Positions 9,045 to 18,500 of a DNA stretch of 64,000 nt are shown piece by piece. The stretch comes from Enterobacteriaceae bacterium RIT714 (GTDB lineage Bacteria; Pseudomonadota; Gammaproteobacteria; Enterobacterales; Enterobacteriaceae): positions 1 to 64,000 of the forward strand of contig WJYB01000014.1 of NCBI GenBank assembly GCA_009668015.1, given 5' to 3'. Both the position numbers and the translations under genes were made by a program. Under the pieces are notes generated by a model. That model searched no databases and was not told the origin of the DNA. It saw only the letters and a list, made by a program, of their open reading frames with translations. Positions within the stretch are counted from its first letter, which is position 1, and every line of letters begins with the position of its first letter.

Positions 9045-10424
9045 ATGAATGAGAATAAAAGCCGCCGTGAATTTATCAGCCAGAGCGGCAAAATGGTCAC
9101 TGCCTGCGCGCTGTTTGGCGCGACCGGTTCCGTCGCGTATGCTGCCGATTCCGCTAAACCGATCTGCGAGACGGGCAAACCGATGAACATCACCGCCAAA
9201 CACTACTATCTGGACAACGTACTGCTGGAGTCCGGTTTCCACTTTGAGGGCGACGTGGCGGTGAGCACCCGCACCGAGCTGAAAACGCTGGAAATCCAGG
9301 ACGGTAAAATCCTCGCATTACGCGATAACCAAAGCCATGCGGATAGCACGCTGCCGCATTACGATGCCGGCGGACAATTGCTGCTTCCGGCGATGCGGGA
9401 TATGCATATCCACCTCGATAAAACGTTTTACGGCGGCCCGTGGCGATCGCTGAATCGTCCGGCCGGGACGACCATCCAGGATATGATTCGCCTGGAGCAA
9501 AAGCTGCTGCCGGAACTGCAGCCGTATACCCAGGAGCGAGCGGAAAAACTGATCGATCTGATTCAGTCCAAAGGCTCCACCATCGCCCGTAGCCACTGCA
9601 ATATCGAACCGACTTCCGGTCTTAAAAATCTGCAGAATTTACAGGCCGTGCTGGCGCGGCGTAAGTCGGGTTTTGACTGTGAAATCGTCGCCTTTCCGCA
9701 GCATGGTTTGTTGCTGTCAAAATGCGAACCGCTGATGCGCGAGGCGATGCAGGCTGGCGCGCACTATGTCGGCGGACTGGACCCAACGAACGTTGACGGC
9801 GCGATGGAAAAGTCTCTTGATCTCATGTTCCAGATCGCGCTGGATTACGACAAAGGCGTTGATATTCACCTGCACGAAACCAGCCCGGCGGGCGTGGCGG
9901 CGGTGAACTATATGGTGGAAACGGTCGAGAAAACGCCGGAGCTGAAGGGCAAACTGACCATCAGCCACGGCTTTGCGCTGGCGACGCTCAACGAGCAGCA
10001 GGTAGATCAGCTCGCCACACGCATGGCGGCGCAGCAGATCACCATCGCTTCCACCGTCCCGATCGGCACACTGCATATGCCGCTCAAGCAATTGCGCGAC
10101 AAAGGCGTATTCGTGATGACCGGGACCGACAGCGTGATTGACCACTGGTCGCCGTACGGTCTGGGCGACATGCTGGAAAAAGCGAATCTGTATGCGCAGC
10201 TCTACATCCGCCCGAACGAGCAGACGCTCTCGCGTGCGCTGGGGATTGCCACCGGCGATGTCTTACCGCTGAACGACAAAGGCGAACGCGTCTGGCCGAA
10301 GGCTCAGGATGACGCCAGCTTTGTGCTGGTGGATGCCTCCTGTTCTGCCGAAGCCGTAGCGCGAATTTCGCCGCGTACCGCCACCTTCCATAACGGCAAT
10401 CTGGTCTGGGGGACGGTGGGATAA
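9045..10424 (+). CDS. yahJ: YahJ, Tat-type amidohydrolase (cytosine deaminase-like)
   Basis: A 459-residue amidohydrolase-superfamily enzyme matching E. coli YahJ in length. The N-terminus has a twin-arginine motif SRREFISQS followed by a hydrophobic stretch and AYA, which predicts Tat export. The metal-binding residues are visible: MHIHLDKTF (HxH, about 118-126), SHCNIEP, HLHETSP (about 275-281), a later SHGFAL and the TGTDSVIDHW Asp. It should hydrolyse a cyclic amide or amine, probably in the periplasm. It is the last gene of the yah operon; a repeat element follows. Confidence 0.87.
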   Translation: MNENKSRREFISQSGKMVTACALFGATGSVAYAADSAKPICETGKPMNITAKHYYLDNVLLESGFHFEGDVAVSTRTELKTLEIQDGKILALRDNQSHADSTLPHYDAGGQLLLPAMRDMHIHLDKTFYGGPWRSLNRPAGTTIQDMIRLEQKLLPELQPYTQERAEKLIDLIQSKGSTIARSHCNIEPTSGLKNLQNLQAVLARRKSGFDCEIVAFPQHGLLLSKCEPLMREAMQAGAHYVGGLDPTNVDGAMEKSLDLMFQIALDYDKGVDIHLHETSPAGVAAVNYMVETVEKTPELKGKLTISHGFALATLNEQQVDQLATRMAAQQITIASTVPIGTLHMPLKQLRDKGVFVMTGTDSVIDHWSPYGLGDMLEKANLYAQLYIRPNEQTLSRALGIATGDVLPLNDKGERVWPKAQDDASFVLVDASCSAEAVARISPRTATFHNGNLVWGTVG

Positions 10425-10432
10425 TATACATA

Positions 10433-10530
10433 TCTCCCGTGGGAGAGGGCAAAGTGAACGCCGGAAAACAGGCGGTAGTGGCACTTCTCCCTCTCCCCGT
10501 GGGACAGGGTCGGGGTGAGGGCATCAGACC
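10433..10530. repeat. Palindromic repeat after yahJ
   Basis: Two inverted segments, CTCCCGTGGGAGAG and CTCTCCCCGTGGGACAGGG, end in a GGGGTGAGGG tract. They belong to the same family as the element at 7930-8050 and lie between yahJ and the methyltransferase. The element may act as a terminator for the yah operon. Confidence 0.6.
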
Positions 10531-10598
10531 GGTGAAGGAGAAACCGCCGCCCGACAATGCAGTATACTGCTATGCATATTCACAAAGAGGGATCTGCG

Positions 10599-11333
10599 AT
10601 GGCACAAAATATCTATGATAATCCGGCGTTTTTTGAGGGCTACGCGCAGCTTCCGCGCTCGCAGCAGGGGCTGGATGGCGCGCCGGAATGGCCAGCGCTG
10701 AAAAGCATGCTGCCGGATCTGAACGGCAAATCAGTGATTGATTTAGGCTGCGGATACGGCTGGTTCTGCCGGAGTGCGCGTGAGATGGGCGCCGCGCAGG
10801 TGACGGGCGTTGATATCTCTGAAAAGATGCTTGCCCGCGCTGCGGAGTTAACCCCTGATGCGGCTATTCATTATCAGCGCAGCGATCTGGAGTCGCTGGT
10901 GCTGGAAGAAAACAGCGTTGATCTGGTCTACAGCTCGCTGGCGCTGCATTATCTGCCTGAGCTCGATACCCTGTTTGGCCATATCCAGCGTGCGCTTAAG
11001 CCCGGCGGTAGCCTGGTCTTTTCGATGGAGCATCCGATCTACACCTGCGCCTCGCGTCAGGGCTGGTTGACGGATGATAACGGCGAGCGCTTCTGGGGCG
11101 TGAATCAGTATCAGCAGGAGGGGCAGCGCGTCAGCAACTGGCTGGCAGAGGGGGTGATCAAATATCACCGCACGCTTGGCACGACGCTGAATGCGCTGGT
11201 GAAAGCCGGACTGGCTCTGCGTGAAGTCAACGAATGGGGGCCGACGCAGGCGCAGATTGACGCCTGGCCTGCGCTGGCAGAAGAGGCTGAACGCCCGATG
11301 CTCGTGCTGATCGCGGTCGATAAACCTCAGTAA
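10599..11333 (+). CDS. Class I SAM-dependent methyltransferase
   Basis: A 244-residue methyltransferase. Motif I is VIDLGCGYGWF (about 45-55) for S-adenosylmethionine binding, followed by TGVDIS (motif II) and DLVYSSLALHYL with LKPGGSLVFS (motifs for the Methyltransf_11 type). The ATG at 10599 with AGAGGGA upstream is preferred over 10557. The substrate cannot be told; it resembles small-molecule methyltransferases. It stands alone, downstream of the yah operon and convergent with the outer membrane protein gene. Confidence 0.8.
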   Translation: MAQNIYDNPAFFEGYAQLPRSQQGLDGAPEWPALKSMLPDLNGKSVIDLGCGYGWFCRSAREMGAAQVTGVDISEKMLARAAELTPDAAIHYQRSDLESLVLEENSVDLVYSSLALHYLPELDTLFGHIQRALKPGGSLVFSMEHPIYTCASRQGWLTDDNGERFWGVNQYQQEGQRVSNWLAEGVIKYHRTLGTTLNALVKAGLALREVNEWGPTQAQIDAWPALAEEAERPMLVLIAVDKPQ

Positions 11334-11362
11334 TCACGTTGTTCAGCATGTGACGACAAAAT

Positions 11363-11385
11363 CCCCTCTCCCGTACAGAGAGGGG
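11363..11385. terminator. GC-rich hairpin between convergent genes
   Basis: An 8-bp stem CCCCTCTC / GAGAGGGG lies between the convergent methyltransferase and OmpX-like genes. It is also part of the palindromic repeat family and probably serves as a bidirectional terminator. Confidence 0.5.
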
Positions 11386-11395
11386 CAGCGCAGGA

Positions 11396-11956
11396 TTAGA
11401 AACGGTAACCGACACCCACATTCCAGCCGTTGATCGAGTGGCTGCCGTCGATATCGGCATTCGTGCCCTCGTAACCCACGTTAATCGCCAGTTCGGCGGT
11501 TGGGTTAAATTGCACGCCCGCGCCATAGGCGAAAGAGGTCGATTTTTCAGAGAGGCTGTCTTTCTGGGTATAACCGTCGCCCGCGTTTACCCATTTGGTA
11601 TCCACATCAGCTTTAGTGTGTGCCACGCCGCCCAGCGCATACAGAGAAACGTATTCATTAATACGATACGCCGGACCCGCCATCAGAGAGTAATATTTCA
11701 CGTCGATGTGGTTTTTCACTGAATCAGAATCGACATAATATTTCTGGTCGTCGTCGCCGCTCATATAAGTGAATGAGCCCAGCACGCTCAATGGAGAATC
11801 CCATTCGTAGCGGTACTGAACGTTGACGCCACGAATATTTTTAAAATTCTCAACCTTACTCTGCGCATAGCCAACAGAAACCGTCTGGTTATCCGCCAAA
11901 GCCGCGCCGCTGGCAAGGCTCGCAGCCACGAATACTGCCAGAGATATTTTTTTCAT
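11396..11956 (-). CDS. OmpX/Ail/PagC/Lom-type outer membrane protein
   Basis: A 186-residue protein with a clear Sec signal peptide (MKKISLAVFVAASLASGAALA, region 1-21). Alternating beta strands end in VGVGYRF, whose terminal Phe is the usual outer-membrane insertion signal. It resembles eight-stranded Ail/Lom barrels: VSVGYAQSKV at the start, VQYRYEW, and LMAGPAYRINEYVSLYALGGVAH in the middle. Members act in adhesion or serum resistance, or have no known role. It is transcribed alone. Confidence 0.82.
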   Translation of the reverse strand: MKKISLAVFVAASLASGAALADNQTVSVGYAQSKVENFKNIRGVNVQYRYEWDSPLSVLGSFTYMSGDDDQKYYVDSDSVKNHIDVKYYSLMAGPAYRINEYVSLYALGGVAHTKADVDTKWVNAGDGYTQKDSLSEKSTSFAYGAGVQFNPTAELAINVGYEGTNADIDGSHSINGWNVGVGYRF

Positions 11957-12118
11957 TTTCCGTAATCCTTGTGCCGTTTTTGGGGTGATTCACGCCGGTT
12001 AATTCCGGCAAAGAGCTCATGGATATTCCATGGCAAATAAAGCGGTTAAAATTGTTGGTTTTTTTGGCGGGGGATGAAATAGGGATTAATCCTAAAGACC
12101 GGAATATTCCTGGTTTAT

Positions 12119-12145
12119 CCCTCCCCTATATTAGTAGGGGAGGGG
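12119..12145. terminator. Hairpin between lipoprotein and OmpX-like genes
   Basis: A 9-bp stem (CCCTCCCCT / AGGGGAGGG) with an AT loop lies 44 bases beyond the lipoprotein stop, downstream of the two-partner secretion operon. The strand being terminated lacks a T-run, so termination is only probable. Confidence 0.45.
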
Positions 12146-12188
12146 CGTGATTTTATTTAGGGCACAATCCGGTGGGGCTTTTGTTCAT

Positions 12189-12551
12189 TTAATTACATTT
12201 TCCGGTCGGGGCTTTCAGGGGGCCACATTGACCAAAATCGAGTAACACATAGCCTTTATTCATCATGCAATTCTCAAGATGGGCTATTCGCTTGTCGTGC
12301 TGTTCCATTGTTTCTCCTCCGACAAGCTGATTGCGATTAAATGGCTGCGTATCAGGATCAATCGCCCTGTCCAGTCCACACGCGTAAAGATCCTGTTTTC
12401 GCTGCGCCGTATTGGTCTGTCCGAGATGGCCTTTTTTCTGGATGGTCTGAACATAGGGAACATACTGATAATTGCTCGAATCCAGATCGGCAACAACGCA
12501 TCCGCTTAGGTAAAGAGGACAAAGCAAAAGTAAGCCGCGACGTAATGTCAT
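12189..12551 (-). CDS. Small lipoprotein linked to the TPS locus
   Basis: A 120-residue protein with a lipoprotein signal (CPLYLSGC, lipid Cys at residue 18) and three to four further Cys residues in the mature part. It starts 9 bases after the hemagglutinin stop on the same strand, so it is very likely the last gene of the tpsB-acyltransferase-tpsA operon. Its function is unknown. The position suggests an accessory role, such as surface display or protection of the producing cell, but it lacks the look of a typical cytosolic CDI immunity protein. Confidence 0.75.
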   Translation of the reverse strand: MTLRRGLLLLCPLYLSGCVVADLDSSNYQYVPYVQTIQKKGHLGQTNTAQRKQDLYACGLDRAIDPDTQPFNRNQLVGGETMEQHDKRIAHLENCMMNKGYVLLDFGQCGPLKAPTGKCN

Positions 12552-12560
12552 TGTCTAACC

Positions 12561-15500
12561 TCATTTGGATGCATTAAAGATAAAGTCCAGTAACTCCGGT
12601 GAAACCATCTCGGTCATGGCGAAAGGCGTGGCCAGCGGAATAGCGACGATAGTCCAGGTATTGGCCGCTTTTTCCGTTAAGGTGTTGCGCCCGCGGGAAG
12701 TATTCCCTTCGCTGTCATAAAAACCAGGCAATTGACCTCCGATATAATCATGCGTACCGGCATACGACTCTACGATGGTGTCACCAATATCCCCCCAGAA
12801 CGTGCCCGCCTTATATTCGCCAAAGGGTTCCAGCAATCCTCCGGTTCCCTGGAATCCACCGGTAGGTCCAAAGAGGCTTGCCGCTTCAGGGCTCTTTTCC
12901 AGGAAAGCATCAATGGTCGGGTATTCGGTTGTACCTTTATAAATGACCTTGCCATTTTCATCACGCAGAAGATTTTTTCCCGCATCATCAGTTGTCGCGC
13001 AGCGTTGATTTTTTTTGCCACAGATAACATCCAGACCCACCCGGACACCGCCAGCTTTAATGCCATCATAAAGACCATTACTCTCTCCTGAAACATTACT
13101 GTAGGAGGTTTTGGTGTCTTTTATGCCATCAAAGAGCAGCGAGTTTTTGATGGTCTCTTCACGCATTTTGGTCGCGGCCATAGCCAGCGTGCCCTGAGTG
13201 ATGGCGGTATCAGGCGATCCGGCGACGATGCCAACCAGTGTTTGCAGGAAGCGGCGCTGATATTGCAGTTTATAGACTGCCGCCAGCGCGTCTTGTTGCT
13301 TAGCCTTATCACCGGACTCGATCGCCTGTTTCAACGCAGCTTGTGCCGTCGCCTGCTGCGCGTCCAGCAGTTGCCCAATCTGATGATTTGCATTTTCTTT
13401 GAAATCACGCGTCACGCGTACCTGCAAATTCAGCTCTTTAAACACGTCGTCTTTGTCGAAATTATTCTCCAGCTTGCCGGAGTTTGCGGCGGCCGTTTCG
13501 GTGGTGATGTCGGTTTTAATGCCCTCAATCGACTGCGTTTGTCCGTCAGGATCCGTGAGGGTGATATGGCTGGTATTGATCCCGCTTCGGGTCACAGAGC
13601 TGTCGCTGCCGCTGTCATGGCCGATCCCGAAGATCATGTTTTTATCCAGTGAGGCATACCCCTGCGCCGGGACCTGAGCGCCATTTTCGTTGAGCACCGT
13701 TTTGCTACTTTGCGGCGTGGCGTTATCGCCCAGCCCCATATCGGTGTTCATGCTCATTGAGCCGCCCACGGCAAAGCCATTGCCTTCGTATTCTGAACGG
13801 TTATGAATATCGCTCCAGCTCAGCGTGCCGGTGCTGAACTGATTTTTACCGGTCTGCTCGGCGCTCTCGCTGGAGGTGATGAGGCCACCTTTCAGATCCG
13901 TATGGTCTTTAACGTTAATGTTATAGCCATCGGCCCCCGCAAAGACGCCGGACTGCTCCTGCACGGAGGCGTAATCCGCATTGACCTTCGACTGACCATA
14001 ATTACCGGAGGCGGCAAAGCCGAAGCCGACCGTCACCTGGCCGCCCGCGTTCATCTGCTTGCCGTCGTATTTCATGGTGTCCTGCAGGCTTTCGATATTC
14101 AGGTTATCCGCAGTAATATCCACCCCTTTGCCCAACAGCTGACCGCCGCGCAGGGTAGTGGTTCCGCCGCTGATAATCCGGGTCTGACCGTCCATATCGC
14201 CAACGTGGCTGTTGCGCCAGGAGACGTCGTCACCGTTGCCGTGACCTTTGCCGACGTTTGCCCCGGCGGTAACGCCAAACGAGGCGCCGCCCTGGCCGTA
14301 GCTCACCGCCACGCCGGCATTCCAGCCGCTGGACGCGTTATCGCTGCGTTCGTGACGCTCCTGTTTTGCCGCCACGATGTTCACATCGTGATCCGCGAAC
14401 AGCGTCGTGCCCTGTTTGCCGCTCACGTCGGAGCCGACAATATTGATATCCGACTGCTCGCCGCCGGTCGCCACCACGACCGCCTGTTTTCCGGCATTCA
14501 CTTTGCTTGCCAGAGCCGTGGTGCTGCGGGTCTCTTCGGTATTGGTTTGTTTGCTTTGACCATAGGTGAGCGACACGCTCACGTTCTGCGCCGCGGCCTG
14601 CGCGCCGTTCGCCATCAGCCCCTGCGCGGTGTTCATCATCGCGCTGGCGGCACGGGCGCTGTCCCATGCGGCGTTGGCGGCGGCCAGCATATTGATGCGG
14701 TCGTCGTTGCTTTTGCCCACGTCCTGTGCGGTTTCCAGCGCGCCGCGAACCGCCATCACCACCGGCACGTTCACCGCCAGCGTGAAGCCTTTTTGTTCGA
14801 CGGTACGTTTGTATTGAGAGGCCCAGGTATCCTGTGCCGCCTCAATGGTGACGTTTTTGCCCTGAATCGCCACATTGCCGTTTGGCGAGGAGACGCTGCT
14901 GCCGGTCTGTCGGTACTCGTTGCCCGCCAGCAGAACCGTGTCGCCTTGCAGGCTGCCCACCAGTGCGCCCTGACCGGCTTTCGCCTGGCTGGCCCGATCG
15001 GTTGTCTCTTTATGCGACCCGACGGTAAAGCCAATCCCACCGGAGCTTAACAGCCCCGATTTTTTCTCCTGCTTCAGATGCGTTTCATCATTGCGCCCGC
15101 CCATAGTGGTGAGGGTCAGATCGTTCCCGGCCTTGAGCGCCACATTCCCGGTACCCACGACGCTACTTCCCGCCACCGTCAGGTTATTACCGGCGATAAT
15201 TTTCACTGAATCGGCGCTCAGTTCGCTGCCCTGAACGGTCTGTTTATCCACCGTATCGCGAGTGGTGCGGGTCGTTTTCGACATCCAGCCGTTACCGCCC
15301 ACCACTTTATGCCGCTCGTCGAGCTGGTTTTCGTTGAGGACCCCTTCGATGTTGATATCGCGGACCGCACCCAGCGCCAGCGCGCCGTCAGACGTGAATG
15401 ACGCGCCGCGGGCATTGATGTCATTTCCTGCCGCCAGCGTCACGCCGCCGCTGCCGCTGATGCTACTGCCGTTGTGCTCCACGCTGCTCTGTTTCAGCGT

Positions 15501-18500
15501 GTTATCCGCATCCCAGATCAGATTATCACTGCGGGCCGTGGTCACCGTGTTCAGATTGACGTCACGTCCGGCCACCAGTTGCGCTTTGCCATTCTCGCCG
15601 CTGGCGATCACCTGCGCCCCTGTCAGCGTAATATCGCGACCGGATTGCAGGGCCAGCTTGCCATTGTCATCCTGGACGTAAATACCGGACACGCTGTCGA
15701 TGGTGGTGCGGCTAAAGCGATTTTCACCGTTAACACTCTCTGCGCTGTTAACGGTGCTGGTGGCGTTGATATCACGGCCTGCGCTGGCCAGCAGGCTGCT
15801 GCCGCCGACGATAGCGCCACCGATATTGTCGATGTCGGTGCGGGCGTTCAGATTCACGTCCGCCGCCTGAAGCGTGCCGGTCTGGTTGGTGATGTTGTTT
15901 GCATCAAGCTGAAGCACCTTGCGCCCGGCAATGGTGCCGCTGTTAAACAGATCGCCATTCAGCTTCATCGAGACATTATTCCCGGCAATCAGTGCGCCGG
16001 AGCCATCAATATCGCCCTGTTTCACTTTGGCGTAGACCTGTGGCACCAGCACGGTCTGCATCGAGCCGTCCGGCATTTTCACCCGGGTATTGACCAGCCA
16101 GACGATATCGCCGGTCAGCAGCGCCATTTGTTCAGGCGTGAGCGCCACGCCGAGCTTCAGGGAATACTGTTTCCCGAAGGTGATGCCTTTATCCATCAGC
16201 GATTTAAACTGGTCTTCGTCATTGCTAAAGCCATCAAGATAGCGTTGACCGGTGAGACCAATGACCTGCTCACGCACCAGCCGCTGCTCGTAATAGCCAT
16301 CGCCCAGACGTTTCAGCGTGGTATCGCTATTCGCGGTCAACGCGTTTTGCATATAGTCGCTACCGAGCCACTTTTTCTCGTTGGTGAAGCGCGGGTCCGT
16401 CTCCACCAGATACGGGACGTCCGATGACGGATTCACCTTAAACAGGCTGTTGTCCGGGAGCGTGGTGTTAGGCCCGATAATACGAATGGCACCGTCGGCA
16501 GGCGTCACTTCAAACTGCTGACCCGCAGGAGGCGTCACGGGTTCGCCCGGCGAGACGGTCTGCTGTGGCGAAGCGTTGACGCCCGCCGCCTGGCCAATCA
16601 CCGTATCCGTTCCCTGTAAAACTCGCGGCGTGATGTTCAGCTGACTGCCTTCGACGCTGCCGTTGCTCACCAGCTGGCCCGGCTTCAGGGCAATGCTCTG
16701 AATCGCCGTAGGCGGAGTGTAAGCCGTGGTGCGACGGCCCTGTTCATCGTCTCCTTTGTGGCGAATGCGGTAGTAATGCGTGACATAACCCGCGTCGGTA
16801 GTATGCCGCTCACCGGGCACATCGTCGTTGAGCACCGAGCCCATGGCCTCGGTAGAGAGCGTACCGCCAGCGACAATCTGACTCTTGTCATTAAACAGCC
16901 GATCGCCCGTCAGGGTCATATTGCCGCCGGAGAGAATTTTCGCCGGATCGCTCTCTTTGATGCGGGTCTCTTCAATCGTACGGGTATAGGTGTACTGGTT
17001 GAAATCGTCGTGTCCGTGGCCGCTCAGTTCCGGCGTATTGAGATTGCGCAGTCCGTCGGACGAGTTGCCATCCACCCAGACGCCTTCGTCACCGGCCTTC
17101 CAGCGGTTGGTGGAGCCGGAGTGCTGATATTCGGTCAGCGGCTCCTGCGAAACCAGCACGATTTCGGTGGAGAAATGGTCATTGATGTTGTTGATTTGTC
17201 CGGCGGCGATGGACATATCCCCGGCGGACTCAATGGTTGAACTGTGGTTATTGATTGCCGCAGCGCGTCCGGTGGCGGCGCCGTCAGCGTCCAACGCCCC
17301 GACAATCAACATCGTGCCTGCGCTGTAGATCAGCCCGTGGTCAACGTTATTCAGCGTCTGCACGCCCAGATCCACGCGCTCGCGTCCGGCAAGCGTGGCC
17401 GCCGTGCCGTTTTCTGCGAGGTTATTAAAGGTGATGGCGTTGACGCCCACCGCGTCGCCGTAGATGCGCCCGGTGCCGATGTTATTCAGCGTGTCAGCGT
17501 TGATGCGAGTATGGATCCCATCAATCAGGCCGTAGTTCGCCAGCGTGCCGGTGGTGTTAAGCGTATTGCTGCCAGCGTTGATTTCGCCACTGAGCGTATT
17601 AGTGAGGCTGGCGCTCTGCACGTTCAGCGCGCTGCCTGCCAGCAGTTTCCCGCTGTTGGTGAGATCGCCCGACGTGCTGAAGGTGAGGTTGCCGTTGGCG
17701 ATAGTCGCGCCGCTGTGGTTTACGCTGTTTGCGCTGCTCAGATCCATATCACCCAGCGATAACAGCTGGCCGCTGCCGTCGATATTCTGCGCGTGGAGGT
17801 TCAGCGTTTTGCCGGCCTTCACCGTGCCGCCCTGGTTCATCACGTCCAGACCGTTGCCCGCGATATCCAGCAGGCCGGAAGAGGCCAGCGCACCGCCGCT
17901 ATTATTCAGCGTACCATTGTTGCGAATTGTGAGCGCACTATCGGCCAGCAGACTCCCGTTCTGGTTGTCCAGCGCGTCGGTATTCAGCGTCACCTGCTGA
18001 CCTTCCAGCCCCTGGTTTTCACCGAGCGTGTTCTGGTTGACGAAGTTCACTGCGTTCAGCGTGACGCTTTGACCGCCGCGAATTAAGCCGGACACGTTAT
18101 CCACCACGCCGCGGGCGCTGTCGAGCAGCAGATCGCCCACCGACTGGATCTGACCGCCGCTGTTTTGCAGGTTATCCGAGTGAAGCGCAGTGGTGGATTC
18201 GCCGATGACGCGCCCGCCGCTGCGGTTATCCATCGTGGTGGCCGCAATATCGGCGGTCCCTTTTGCCGCCAGCGTACCGGCCTGGTTGTCGAGCGTGCCG
18301 GCGGAGAGATCCAGCGTCCCCTGGCTGTTGAGCGTGCCGGAGCCATTGCTGAGGCTGGCGGTGCTTATCCGAACGCCATTGCCCTGCAACAGCCCGGCCT
18401 GGTTGATCACCTGACTGGCTGGCGTCAGGGCCAGACTATCGCCCGCCGCCAGCTGTCCGGCGGTATTATTGACGGTGTCGCCGGTGAAGGTAAGGCCTTT

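Noticed and set aside
13000..13150. A CDI toxin boundary (VENN) in the TpsA end
   Set aside because: No VENN or related pretoxin motif was found on reading the C-terminal 300 residues.
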